Of a stretch of 64,000 nucleotides of DNA, positions 18,338-26,949 are shown one piece after another. The notes beneath the pieces are model-generated. The model was not told where the DNA came from, ran no database searches, and saw nothing but the letters and a program-made list of their open reading frames with translations. A program made the translations under genes and the position numbers. Every line of letters starts with the position of its first letter. Within the stretch, counting starts at the first letter, position 1. The DNA lies in contig CP053915.1 of the NCBI GenBank assembly GCA_021496925.1, forward strand, positions 4,181,501 to 4,245,500, read 5' to 3'. The stretch is from Acidovorax sp. YS12 (GTDB taxonomy: Bacteria > Pseudomonadota > Gammaproteobacteria > Burkholderiales > Burkholderiaceae_C).

Positions 18338-19212
18338 GGCTTGGCGGTGGCGGTGCCCGCGCTGGCTTCCAGCGTCTGCTCGCGCGTGAACTTGAAGCGC
18401 GAGACCACGGCGATCTGGTCGGCCTTGCGGCGCATGTCGGGGTTGAAGGTGCCGAACGGGCCGGCCGCGCGGGCGATGGCTTCGGCGCGGCGGTCCAGCA
18501 GGGCGCTGCCCGAGCCCTGCACGATCTCGGTGGCGAGCACGCGGCCGTCGTGGTTGACGGTGATGATCATCACCAGCTCGCCATAGAGCTTCCTGCCCGC
18601 CTGCTCGGGGAAGTTGGCCGTGCCCTTGTCCTCGACCTTGCGGCGCAGCGCGTCGTAGTAGATGGCGTAGGCCTCTTCGCGCACGGCGGGGCTGATGTAG
18701 CGCTTCTTCGGGCGGGCGTTTTCCTCGTTGATGCGCTTCTCGATCTCGGCCAGCAGCTTCACGAGCTGGCGGCGCTTGAGCTCCTGCGCCGCCTGCTCGC
18801 TGCTGCGGCTGGGGGTTTGCGCCTCGGTTTTGGGCATCTGCGCCACCTGCTGGCGCAACTGGGCCAGCAGCAGGGTCTGCTGCTCGTGCATGGCGTCGAG
18901 CTGGCGCTGCGCTTCCTCGAAGTCGTCGCCCACGGTGGTCAGCGCGGCGTAGGGCAGGGGGCTGGTGGCGCGCCCTTGGGCGGCGTCGCCGCCGCCCGCC
19001 AGCGCGGCTTGCGCGATGGCCTGGGCCTTGTCCGGCGCTTCGGTGGACTTGGCGTTCACCAGGATGACTTCCAGCGGCGTGTCCTGGAACACGCGGTTGA
19101 AGCCTTCCGGGTCGACGAAGCGCACCGTCAGCAGCGCCGCGTGCACGGCCACGGACACGCCCAGCGCCAGCTGCAGCGTGCTCAGGCGAAGGAGGAAGGA
19201 GGGGGCTTTCAT
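18334..19212 (-). CDS. TonB-like energy-transducer protein
   Basis: A 292-residue envelope protein with one N-terminal membrane helix (about 12-32). It has a long helical, Gln/Glu/Arg-rich periplasmic middle (coiled-coil-like QRQLDAMHEQQTLLLAQLRQQV) and a C-terminal TonB-type domain: YGELVMIITVNHDGRVLATEIVQGSGSALLDRRAEAIARAAGPFGTF. Likely spans the periplasm as TonB does, but no ExbB/ExbD neighbour is present, so the partner is unknown. It lies in a tight run rnb-like/TonB-like/aroE/mtgA/ruvC. Confidence 0.83.
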   Translation of the reverse strand: MKAPSFLLRLSTLQLALGVSVAVHAALLTVRFVDPEGFNRVFQDTPLEVILVNAKSTEAPDKAQAIAQAALAGGGDAAQGRATSPLPYAALTTVGDDFEEAQRQLDAMHEQQTLLLAQLRQQVAQMPKTEAQTPSRSSEQAAQELKRRQLVKLLAEIEKRINEENARPKKRYISPAVREEAYAIYYDALRRKVEDKGTANFPEQAGRKLYGELVMIITVNHDGRVLATEIVQGSGSALLDRRAEAIARAAGPFGTFNPDMRRKADQIAVVSRFKFTREQTLEASAGTATAKP

Positions 19213-19218
19213 CTCACC

Positions 19219-21288
19219 TCACGGGGCGGGGCTGGCGTTGTCGGCGGCCTCGTTCACGTCCACGGCGATGGCGATGGGGCCGGCCACGGCGCTGTCGTCG
19301 TCTTCCTCCTCCACGGGGCCGTCGTCGCTCGGGTCGGCGGGGTCGTCCAGGCGCTCGGTCACCGTGCCGCTCACGTCGAGCGTGATCTCGTCGATCTCGC
19401 CGAGCTGCACGCGCACGCGCGCGCCGCGCTCCAGGTTTTGCGCGCCCAGCACGGGCAGCACCAGCGGCAGGCTGTCGGCGCGCACCAGGAAGTCGCCGCC
19501 GCCGCGCCCGTCCTTGATGACGGTGGCGTCCAGCGTGGCGATCTGGTTCTGCTGCAGGTACTTGAGCGTCCAGAAGCGCTCCATGCCGGCCTGGTAGCCG
19601 TTGTAGGCGCCGTAGGCGGTATCGAAGCTGCTGATGATGCCGAACAGCTCGGCGTCCTTGGGCTTGAACGGCGCGGCCAGCGCGGCGGTCTTGCCGTGGC
19701 GCGCGCAGGCGATGATCTGCCACTGGTTCACCAGATCGACATAGCGGCGCAGCGGCGAGGTGGCCCAGGCGTAGCTCTTCACGCCAATGCCGGCGTGCGG
19801 CAGCGCCTTGGTGGACATGCGCACCTTCACCCCCGGCGCCAGGCTGGCCTGGCTGCGGTAGATGCCGGGCACGCCGTGCTCGGCCAGCATCTGGCCCCAG
19901 GTGCTGTTGGCGACGATGGCGGCCTCGGCCACGATCAGGTCCAGCGGCGCGCCGCGCTTGCGCGTGCCGATGCGCACCGTCTCGCTGCCGTCGGGCTCGG
20001 CGTCGCCGTTGCCTTGCAGGCGGAAGGTGTAGTCGGGCCGGTTGAAGGCCTCGGGCTTGCCGCGCACCACCTCACGGCCCGCCTTCAGGTGCTTTGCCAG
20101 GCGGTATAGAAATGAGAGCTGCTCGCGCAGGCCCAGCAAGGCTTGGGGGGTGTTTTCGCTCTGAATCGACGGGTCTTGCAGCCAGGCTTCGGTGACGATG
20201 TGGTCGAGCTGGTCGTGGCGCAGGTTCACGGCCACGGGCACGCGCTCCAGGCGGGTTTCGGTGGCGGTGATCTCCAGCGTGGCTTCGTCGATGGTGGCGT
20301 ACAGCGACACGGCCGGGTTGGCGCGGCCTTCGTCCAGGGTGTAGATCTGCACCACCGCGTCGGGCAGCATGGTGATCTTGTAGCCCGGCATGTAGACGGT
20401 GGACAGGCGTGTGCGGCCCAGCTTGTCCAGGTCGCTGCCCGGCACGATGGCCAGGCCCGGCGCGGCGATGTGGATGCCCAGCGTGACGGTGCCCGTGCCC
20501 AGGCCCTGCAGCGACAGCGCGTCGTCGATCTCGGTGGTGGCCGAGTCGTCGATCGAGTACGCCTGCACCGGCGCCAGCGGCAGGTCGGCCGGGGGCTGCG
20601 GCGCGCTCAGCGGCGGGAAGCCCGTGCCCTTGGGGAAGTTCTCGAACAGGAAGCGCTTCCAGTGGAACTGGTAGCTCGAATCGATGGCGCCCGCGGCCTG
20701 CAGCAGATCCAGCGGGGCCTTGTGCGCGCTGCGGCTGGCCTCGACCACGGCCTTGTACTCGGGCGCGTTCTTGTCGGGGCGGAACAGGATCTTGTAGAGC
20801 TGCTCGCGGATCGGCTGCGGGCAGGCGCCGGCGGCCAGTTCGGCGGCCCAGGTGTCGATCTGCGCCTGGACCTGCTTTTTCTTCTCGATGGCGGCCAGCG
20901 CCTGCTGCACGATCTCGGCCGGCGCCTTCTTGAAGCGCCCCTTGCCTGCGCGGCGGAAGTAGTGCGGCGCCTCGAACAGGGCCAGCAGCATGCCGGCCTG
21001 TTCCGTCACCGGGGCGCTGGCAGAGAAATAGTCGCGCGCCAGGTCGGCGAAGCCGAATTCCTCGTCGGGCGCGAATTCCCAGGCCAGTTGCAGCTCCACG
21101 CTGGCGGCGATGGCGCGTGCCTGTTCCAGCAGTTCCGCGGGGGCGGGCTTGTCGAATTTCAGCAGGATATTGGCGGCCTTGGCCTTGACCCGTTTGCCCG
21201 AGTCGAGCTCGATCTGGGCCGAGTTCTCGGCTTCGGAGAGGATGCGGCCGGCGAGGAATTTGCCGGCTTCGTCGAACAGTGCATGCAT
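19219..21288 (-). CDS. RNase II/R-family exoribonuclease (RNB domain)
   Basis: 3'-5' exoribonuclease of 689 residues. The RNB catalytic motif YSIDDSATTEIDDALSL (near 285) holds the metal-binding aspartates, and the downstream RKRGAPLDLIVAEAAIVANSTWG and SPLRRYVDLVNQ regions are typical. The C-terminus is acidic and Pro/Asp/Glu-rich. Shorter than RNase R and closer to RNase II. ATG 21288 is preceded by GGAGA; an in-frame ATG at 21306 is the alternative. A repeat copy (20103-20162) lies antisense within the gene. Confidence 0.92.
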   Translation of the reverse strand: MHALFDEAGKFLAGRILSEAENSAQIELDSGKRVKAKAANILLKFDKPAPAELLEQARAIAASVELQLAWEFAPDEEFGFADLARDYFSASAPVTEQAGMLLALFEAPHYFRRAGKGRFKKAPAEIVQQALAAIEKKKQVQAQIDTWAAELAAGACPQPIREQLYKILFRPDKNAPEYKAVVEASRSAHKAPLDLLQAAGAIDSSYQFHWKRFLFENFPKGTGFPPLSAPQPPADLPLAPVQAYSIDDSATTEIDDALSLQGLGTGTVTLGIHIAAPGLAIVPGSDLDKLGRTRLSTVYMPGYKITMLPDAVVQIYTLDEGRANPAVSLYATIDEATLEITATETRLERVPVAVNLRHDQLDHIVTEAWLQDPSIQSENTPQALLGLREQLSFLYRLAKHLKAGREVVRGKPEAFNRPDYTFRLQGNGDAEPDGSETVRIGTRKRGAPLDLIVAEAAIVANSTWGQMLAEHGVPGIYRSQASLAPGVKVRMSTKALPHAGIGVKSYAWATSPLRRYVDLVNQWQIIACARHGKTAALAAPFKPKDAELFGIISSFDTAYGAYNGYQAGMERFWTLKYLQQNQIATLDATVIKDGRGGGDFLVRADSLPLVLPVLGAQNLERGARVRVQLGEIDEITLDVSGTVTERLDDPADPSDDGPVEEEDDDSAVAGPIAIAVDVNEAADNASPAP
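20103..20162 (+). repeat. Dispersed 60-bp repeat, copy 5 (inside RNB gene)
   Basis: Pattern TATAGAAATGAGAGCTGC, TCGCGCAGGCCCAGC, AAGGCTTGGGG, TTTTCGCTC. It is antisense to the exonuclease gene, where it encodes part of SENTPQALLGLREQLSFLY. Confidence 0.7.
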
Positions 21289-21369
21289 GGGCGCCGATTC
21301 TCCCATGTTGTTCCGTGGCGCCGGGCGCGCTCTATATGATCCGCTGCTTTCCTTTCTTCCCCCCGCCCC

Positions 21370-22887
21370 ATGCAGCCACGCGCGGCGGCGGCGCCGCTGG
21401 CCGTGCTGGCCCTGGCGCTGCCCTTTCTTTTCGCCTACACCCGCCCGCCCAGCGCCAACTTCTGGCCCTGGCTGGCCTCGTGGGCCTGCGCGGGCGTGCT
21501 GGCGGCGCTGCTGCTGGCCGGGCTGGACTGGCCGCGGCGCGGCTGGGCGCGCTGCTGGAGCGCGGCGCTGGTGTTGGCGGCGCTGGTGGCGGCGGGCATC
21601 GGGCTGGCGCAGTATTTCCTGGGCGACCCGGGCGGGGCGCCGTGGGTGCAGCCTTCGACGCCGGGCCAGGCCATCGGCAACCTGCGCCAGCGCAACCAGC
21701 AGGCCACGCTGCTGAGCCTGGGCCTGTGGGCCTTGCTGTGGGCGGTGGCGCAATGGCAGGCACGCTGGGGCACGGCGCAGGCGCCGCGCGGGGCGGGCGT
21801 GGCGGCGGGGCTGCTGCTGTCCTGGGGGCTGGTGCTGCTGGCCGCGGCCAGCGCCGCCACGGCCTCGCGCACCGGCGCGCTGCAGTGGCTGCTGGTGCTC
21901 GGGCTGGCGCTGCTGTGGCGCCGTGCGCTGGGGCCTGTGCCGCTGGCGCTGGCCGCCGTCGGCCTGCTGGCCTATGGCGCTGCGTCATGGGCGCTGCCGC
22001 ACCTGCTGGAGCAGTGGACGGGGATTCCAGCCGACCGGCTGTTTGCGCGCTTTGCCGACGACGGGCAGGGCTGCGGCGGGCGCAAGGTGCTGTGGACGAA
22101 CGTGCTCCACCTGATCGCCCAGCGGCCCTGGACGGGCTGGGGCTGGGGGGAGCTGGACTACGCGCACTACGTCACCCAGTTTCCCGGCACACGCTTTTGC
22201 GTGCTGCTGGACAACGCGCACAACCTGCCGCTGCACCTGGCCGTGGAGCTGGGCGTGCCCGTGGCGGTGCTGGCGGTGCTGGCCTTGCTCGTGTGGGTGC
22301 TGCGTGCCGGGCCCTGGCGCGAGCCCGATCCCGTGCGCCAGTTGGCCTGGGGCGTACTGGCGCTGATCGGCCTGCACAGCCTGCTGGAGTATCCGCTGTG
22401 GTACGGGCCGTTCCAGGTGTCCGCGCTGGTGGCGGTGCTGCTGCTGTGGCGGCGGGGGCCGCACCTGGCGCCCGTGGCGCGCGGCGCGGGGGCGCTGGCG
22501 CTGTGCGCCCTGCTGGCTGCCGGCGCGTATGCGGGGTGGGACTACTGGCGCGTCGGCCAGGTCTACCGGCCCGCCGCCCAGCGCGCCCCGGCCTACCGCG
22601 ACGCCACGCTGGACAAGGTGGCCGACACGCGGTTGTTCGCGCGCCAGGTGGAGTTCGCCCGCCTGACCACCACGCCGGTGACCCGGGACAACGCCCAGGC
22701 GCAGTACGCCATGGCGCTGCGCCTGCTGCACTTCTCGCCCGAGCCGCGCGTGATCGAGCCGCTGATCGACAGCGCCCGGCTGCTGGGGCTGGACGCGCAG
22801 GCGGCGTTCCATGAAGAGCGCTTTCGCCAGGCCTACCCGGACGACTACGCGCGCTGGGTGCGCCGCCGCGGTATCAAGCCAGACTGA
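21370..22887 (+). CDS. O-antigen ligase/polymerase-like membrane protein (PglL type)
   Basis: A 505-residue polytopic membrane protein with about ten hydrophobic segments in the first 400 residues. The Wzy/WaaL/PglL-like periplasmic loop reads IAQRPWTGWGWGELDYAHY, followed by LLDNAHNLPLHLAVELGV. A soluble C-terminal tail contains HFSPEPRVIEPLIDSARLL. Such proteins transfer or polymerise lipid-linked glycans onto LPS or pilin. Substrate unknown; no glycan cluster is adjacent, which favours a pilin/protein O-glycosylase role (inference). It overlaps the convergent esterase gene by 14 bases. Confidence 0.82.
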   Translation: MQPRAAAAPLAVLALALPFLFAYTRPPSANFWPWLASWACAGVLAALLLAGLDWPRRGWARCWSAALVLAALVAAGIGLAQYFLGDPGGAPWVQPSTPGQAIGNLRQRNQQATLLSLGLWALLWAVAQWQARWGTAQAPRGAGVAAGLLLSWGLVLLAAASAATASRTGALQWLLVLGLALLWRRALGPVPLALAAVGLLAYGAASWALPHLLEQWTGIPADRLFARFADDGQGCGGRKVLWTNVLHLIAQRPWTGWGWGELDYAHYVTQFPGTRFCVLLDNAHNLPLHLAVELGVPVAVLAVLALLVWVLRAGPWREPDPVRQLAWGVLALIGLHSLLEYPLWYGPFQVSALVAVLLLWRRGPHLAPVARGAGALALCALLAAGAYAGWDYWRVGQVYRPAAQRAPAYRDATLDKVADTRLFARQVEFARLTTTPVTRDNAQAQYAMALRLLHFSPEPRVIEPLIDSARLLGLDAQAAFHEERFRQAYPDDYARWVRRRGIKPD

Positions 22888-23461
22888 GGAAATCCACCAC
22901 CTGCGGCAGCAGCGCGGGAAACTCGCTCAGCGCGTGGTCGCCGCCCTCGCGCACGATCTGGCGCGCCTGCGCATAGCGCGCGGCCATCTCGCGCCAGTCC
23001 AGCAGTTCGTCGCCCTGGGCGATCAGCGCCAGTTCGGGGCCGGCGGGCGGGCGGCCGCGCACGTCCAGCGTGCGCAGTTCGTCGATGTACTCCGCGTGGA
23101 AGAACAGGCGCTGCGCCGGGTCATGCCAGGCCGTCTGCTCGCCGATGTAGCGCGCCAGGTCGCGCGCCGGATCGACGGCCGGGTTCAGCACCACGCTGGG
23201 GCAGCCGGCCTGCTGGGCCACCCAGCTGGCGTAGTAGCCGCCCAGCGACGACCCGACGACGGCCATGCGCGCATGCGGCCAGCCGGCAATGCCCTGCATC
23301 ACCAGCGCCATGGCCGCGCGCGGCGATGGCGGCAATTGCGGGCACCAGAAATGCACCCGGGGATGGTGCTGCGCCACATGCCGGGCCATGTGCTGCGCCT
23401 TGGCGGACTGGGGGGAGGAGCGGAAGCCGTGCAGGTAGAGCAGGTGGGTGGTGGTGACCAT
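22874..23461 (-). CDS. YqiA-like alpha/beta hydrolase (esterase)
   Basis: A 195-residue small alpha/beta hydrolase. LLYLHGFRSSPQSAKAQ is the oxyanion-side HGF motif, GSSLGGYYA near 70-78 carries the nucleophile Ser, GDELLDW the acidic region, and GGDHALSEF the catalytic His. Length and motifs match the YqiA/UPF0227 group of esterases. Physiological substrate unknown. Divergent from rodA. Confidence 0.86.
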   Translation of the reverse strand: MVTTTHLLYLHGFRSSPQSAKAQHMARHVAQHHPRVHFWCPQLPPSPRAAMALVMQGIAGWPHARMAVVGSSLGGYYASWVAQQAGCPSVVLNPAVDPARDLARYIGEQTAWHDPAQRLFFHAEYIDELRTLDVRGRPPAGPELALIAQGDELLDWREMAARYAQARQIVREGGDHALSEFPALLPQVVDFLSLA

Positions 23462-23503
23462 GGGGCGGGTTCTACCATGGCGCGCCGCCGATAATGCAAG
23501 GTT

Positions 23504-24673
23504 ATGTCCGCCGTTTTCGACAAACCCTCGCTCGCGCAACGCATCCTGCCGCTGTTTCGCGGGTTCGACGGGATTCTGGTGCTGCTGTGCCTGCTGCTGG
23601 CGGGCGCGGGACTGCTGGCCATGTATTCCTCGGGCTACGACCACGGCACGCGCTTCGTGGACCATGGCCGCAACATGCTCATCGCCCTGGCGATCCTGTT
23701 CGTCGTGGCCCAGGTGCCGCCGCAGAGGATCATGGCCTTCGCCATGCCCTTGTACACGCTGGGCGTGGCGCTGCTGGTGGCGGTGGCGCTGTTCGGCATC
23801 ACCAAGAAGGGTGCGCAGCGCTGGATCAACCTGGGCGTGGTGATCCAGCCGAGCGAGATCCTCAAGATCGCCATGCCGCTGATGCTGGCCTGGTGGTTCC
23901 AGAAGCGCGAGGGCCAGTTGCGCCCGCTCGATTTCGTCGTGGCCGGGGCGCTGCTGGCGGTGCCGGTGGGGCTCATCATGAAGCAGCCGGACCTGGGCAC
24001 CTCGCTGCTGGTGATGGCGGCCGGGCTGTCGGTGATCTTCTTCGCGGGCCTGTCGTGGCGCCTGGTGCTGCCGCCGGTGATCCTGGGCGCCATCGGCATT
24101 GCGCTCATCGTGGCCTATGAGCCGCAGCTGTGCGCGGAGGGCGTGCGCTGGCCGGTGCTGCACGACTACCAGCAGCAGCGCATCTGCACCCTGCTGGACC
24201 CGACGCGCGACCCGCTGGGCAAGGGCTTCCACATCATCCAGGGCATGATCGCCATCGGCTCGGGCGGGGTGTGGGGCAAGGGCTTCATGGCCGGCACCCA
24301 AACGCACCTGGAGTTCATTCCCGAGCGCACCACCGACTTCATCTTCGCCGCCTACTCGGAGGAGTTCGGGCTGGCGGGCAACCTGTTCATCATCATCTGC
24401 TTCCTGCTGCTGGTATGGCGCGGCCTGGCCATTGCCATGGGCGCGGGCACGCTGTTCGGCCGCCTCATGGCCGGGGCGGTCTCCACCATCTTCTTCACCT
24501 ACGCCTTCGTCAACATGGGCATGGTCAGCGGCATCCTGCCCGTGGTGGGCGTGCCGCTGCCGTTCATCAGCTATGGCGGCACGGCCATGGTCACGCTCGG
24601 GCTGGCGCTGGGGGTGCTGATGTCGGTGGCGCGGGCGCAGCGCCTGCCGGCGGCGCAGCCACGGCCCTTCTGA
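23504..24673 (+). CDS. rodA: RodA, SEDS peptidoglycan polymerase for rod shape
   Basis: A 389-residue SEDS-family membrane glycosyltransferase working with PBP2 in cell elongation. About ten membrane helices. Signature segments are AQRWINLGVVIQPSEILKIAMPL, KQPDLGTSLLVMAAG (catalytic Asp region), ERTTDFIFAAYSEEFGLAGN and the C-terminal GVPLPFISYGGTAMVTLGLALG. TTATCGG-type upstream sequence (GATAATG at 23493) may be part of its promoter. No mre genes lie in the window. Confidence 0.95.
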   Translation: MSAVFDKPSLAQRILPLFRGFDGILVLLCLLLAGAGLLAMYSSGYDHGTRFVDHGRNMLIALAILFVVAQVPPQRIMAFAMPLYTLGVALLVAVALFGITKKGAQRWINLGVVIQPSEILKIAMPLMLAWWFQKREGQLRPLDFVVAGALLAVPVGLIMKQPDLGTSLLVMAAGLSVIFFAGLSWRLVLPPVILGAIGIALIVAYEPQLCAEGVRWPVLHDYQQQRICTLLDPTRDPLGKGFHIIQGMIAIGSGGVWGKGFMAGTQTHLEFIPERTTDFIFAAYSEEFGLAGNLFIIICFLLLVWRGLAIAMGAGTLFGRLMAGAVSTIFFTYAFVNMGMVSGILPVVGVPLPFISYGGTAMVTLGLALGVLMSVARAQRLPAAQPRPF

Positions 24674-24713
24674 TCCTCCCGCATGGACATGGCGGCGTGC
24701 CTACAATTCCGCC

Positions 24714-26174
24714 ATGATTTCCCGCGAACCCACCATCGAACGCCTGGCCACGGCGCGGCAGTTGCTGCTGCAGCCTTTCGGCCTGGACGAATCCCACCTG
24801 GCGCAGGCCCTGGCCGAGATCCGCGCGCACCGCGTCGATGACGCCGACCTGTACTTCCAGTACACGCGCAGCGAGGGCTGGAGCCTGGAGGAGGGCATCG
24901 TCAAGACGGGCTCGTTCTCCATCGACCAGGGCGTGGGCGTGCGTGCCGTCAGCGGCGAGAAGACGGCGTTCGCCTACTCCGACGACATCTCCGTGGCCTC
25001 GCTCCTTGATGCGGCCCGCACGGTACGGGCCATTTCGGCCGCAGGCAAGGCTGGGCGTGCGCGAGCAGCTACGCAAAAGATAGCGAAGAGCCGCTCCCTC
25101 TATCCGGAGATCGACCCTATCGCCACGCTGGACAGCACGGCCAAGGTGCAGTTGCTGGAGAAGGTGGAGCAGCGCGCCCGCGCCCAGGACCCGCGCGTCG
25201 TCCAGGTCATGGCGGGCCTGGCCAGCGAGTACGACGTGGTGCTGGTGGCCCGTGCCGACGGCACCCTGGCGGCGGACGTGCGCCCGCTGGTGCGCCTGTC
25301 GGTCACGGTGATCGCGCAGCAGGGCCAGCGGCGCGAGATGGGATCGGCGGGCGGCGGCGGGCGCTTCGGCCTGGCCTATTTCGACGATGCGCAGATCGCC
25401 CAGTACGTGCGCGAGGCGGTGAACGCGGCGCTGGTCAACCTGGAAGCGCGCCCCGCGCCCGCGGGCGAGATGACGGTGGTGCTCGGCCCCGGCTGGCCCG
25501 GCGTGCTGCTGCACGAGGCCGTGGGCCACGGGCTGGAGGGCGACTTCAACCGCAAGGGCTCCAGCGCGTTCAGCGGCCGCATCGGCCAGCGCGTGGCGGC
25601 CAAGGGCGTGACGGTGCTGGACGACGGCACCATTGCCGACCGGCGCGGCTCGCTCAACGTCGATGACGAAGGCCACGCCAGCCAGCGCAACGTGCTGATC
25701 GAGGACGGCATTCTCAAGGGCTACATCCAGGATGCGCTGAATGCGCGGCTCATGGGCGTGGCGCCGACCGGCAACGGCCGGCGCGAAAGCTATGCCCACA
25801 TCCCCATGCCGCGCATGACCAACACCTACATGCTGGGCGGCGACAAGGACCCGCAGGAAATCGTCGCCAGCATCAAGAAGGGCCTGTACGCCACCAACTT
25901 CGGCGGCGGGCAGGTGGACATCACCAGCGGCAAGTTCGTGTTCTCGGCCAGCGAGGCCTACTGGGTGGAAAACGGCAAGATCCTCTACCCGGTCAAGGGC
26001 GCGACCATCGTCGGCAGCGGCCCGGAGTCGCTGAAGAAGGTCAGCATGATCGGCAACGACATGCGCCTGGACAGCGGCGTGGGCACCTGCGGCAAGGAGG
26101 GCCAGAGCGTGCCCGTGGGCGTGGGCCAGCCGACGCTGCGCATCGACGGCCTCACGGTGGGCGGCACCGCCTGA
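24714..26174 (+). CDS. tldD: TldD metalloprotease
   Basis: Zinc protease subunit (partner TldE/PmbA) involved in peptide modification and turnover. The 486 residues carry the HExxxH zinc motif as GVLLHEAVGHGLEGDFNRKG near 265, then GRRESYAHIPMPRMTNTYML and the C-terminal CGKEGQSVPVGVGQPTLRIDGLTVGGTA. A dispersed repeat (25029-25084) encodes part of a variable segment (ISAAGKAGRARAATQKIAK) between two conserved blocks. TACAAT at 24702 is a possible -10. TldE is not in the window. Confidence 0.96.
   Translation: MISREPTIERLATARQLLLQPFGLDESHLAQALAEIRAHRVDDADLYFQYTRSEGWSLEEGIVKTGSFSIDQGVGVRAVSGEKTAFAYSDDISVASLLDAARTVRAISAAGKAGRARAATQKIAKSRSLYPEIDPIATLDSTAKVQLLEKVEQRARAQDPRVVQVMAGLASEYDVVLVARADGTLAADVRPLVRLSVTVIAQQGQRREMGSAGGGGRFGLAYFDDAQIAQYVREAVNAALVNLEARPAPAGEMTVVLGPGWPGVLLHEAVGHGLEGDFNRKGSSAFSGRIGQRVAAKGVTVLDDGTIADRRGSLNVDDEGHASQRNVLIEDGILKGYIQDALNARLMGVAPTGNGRRESYAHIPMPRMTNTYMLGGDKDPQEIVASIKKGLYATNFGGGQVDITSGKFVFSASEAYWVENGKILYPVKGATIVGSGPESLKKVSMIGNDMRLDSGVGTCGKEGQSVPVGVGQPTLRIDGLTVGGTA
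25029..25084 (-). repeat. Dispersed 60-bp repeat, copy 6 (inside tldD)
   Basis: Minus-strand pattern GCTATCTTTTGCGTAGCTGC, TCGCGCACGCCCAGCC, GCGGCC, AAATGG. It is antisense to tldD and falls at a spot where homologues vary in sequence. Confidence 0.65.
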
Positions 26175-26200
26175 GTGGCCGGCAGCGCAGGCGTTTCCCC

Positions 26201-26719
26201 ATGCCTTCGCTGCGTACATCCCGGCTGCTGCAGGCGCAGTCCTTCGACGCCATCAGCCAGCTCCTGCGCGAAGGGCTGGCCGATGAGGCCACGCGCGAAA
26301 TGCGCGACGGCCTGAGCGCCCTGTCGCAGCAGATCGAGGCACTGGTCCAGGCCCGGCGCAAGCGCGTGGACGTTTCCACGCTCATTCCCCTGGGCCGGGC
26401 GCTGGCCGACAGCGCCAGTGCGCACCAGCGGCTCATGCATGGGCTGGGCGCGCCGTGGCAGTCGCTGTACGAATTCGCCGCCTACCAGCGCGACCTGCGC
26501 CGGTTGCGCGATGCGCTCGACGCCTGGCTGCTCGTGCTGGAACAGCACAGCCGGCGCGAGCGGCGCGTGTTCCAGCAGTTCGAGCAGCGCGCATGGCGCA
26601 CCCTGGGCGGTGCCCTGCTGCTCATCGACATGTACGAGCAGAGCAGCGCCTGGCCCGCCGAGGCGCAGCCCGTGCGGGCGTATTCCTGGTGGCAGCGGGT
26701 GCGTGCATGGCTGGGTTGA
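26201..26719 (+). CDS. Unknown helical protein
   Basis: A 172-residue, Arg/Leu/Gln-rich soluble protein: AISQLLREGLADEATREMRDGLSALSQQIEALVQARRKR and YQRDLRRLRDALDAWLLVLEQHSRRERRVFQQFEQRAW suggest long helices, possibly coiled coil. No signal peptide or catalytic motif recognised. It starts 26 bases after tldD on the same strand and may share its transcript. Family not recognised. Confidence 0.65.
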   Translation: MPSLRTSRLLQAQSFDAISQLLREGLADEATREMRDGLSALSQQIEALVQARRKRVDVSTLIPLGRALADSASAHQRLMHGLGAPWQSLYEFAAYQRDLRRLRDALDAWLLVLEQHSRRERRVFQQFEQRAWRTLGGALLLIDMYEQSSAWPAEAQPVRAYSWWQRVRAWLG

Positions 26720-26745
26720 GCGCGTTGCCGCCAAGCAACGCCGGT

Positions 26746-26775
26746 TTGTTGCACTGCCGCAAGACGTGCTACATT
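26746..26775 (+). promoter_or_regulatory. Candidate promoter of the aroG leader
   Basis: TTGTTG (26746-26751), an 18-base spacer, then TACATT (26770-26775). Transcription would begin very near the leader ATG at 26782, so the leader peptide could be leaderless. Weak by sequence alone. Confidence 0.35.
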
Positions 26776-26781
26776 GAAACG

Positions 26782-26838
26782 ATGCAGATGCGCAGCGCTT
26801 TCTACTTTTACTTTTGGTTCTCTGTCCTAGGCGGATGA
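26782..26838 (+). CDS. Aromatic leader peptide of the DAHP synthase attenuator
   Basis: An 18-codon frame, MQMRSAFYFYFWFSVLGG, with seven consecutive aromatic codons (Phe-Tyr-Phe-Tyr-Phe-Trp-Phe, 26800-26820) just before a terminator and a DAHP synthase gene. Scarcity of any charged aromatic tRNA should stall the ribosome here. The two Gly codons and stop contain GGCGG (26830-26834), complementary to CCGCC in the terminator stem (26879-26883). No clear Shine-Dalgarno; ATG 26788 is a second candidate start. Function as an attenuator leader is inferred from layout. Confidence 0.85.
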   Translation: MQMRSAFYFYFWFSVLGG

Positions 26839-26877
26839 GAGGAACGCGCGCAAGCACCCAAGACACCTCACACGACA

Positions 26878-26910
26878 ACCGCCGCAGCTGAAAAGCCCGG
26901 CGGTTTTTTG
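26878..26910 (+). terminator. Attenuator terminator before aroG
   Basis: Perfect 7-bp stem ACCGCCG (26878-26884) with CGGCGGT (26898-26904), then a T-rich run. It lies between the leader peptide stop and the DAHP synthase ATG at 26950. Confidence 0.88.
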
Positions 26911-26949
26911 TTTTTCGCTCCCTTGTTTTCACCCTTCGAGAGAAACCCC

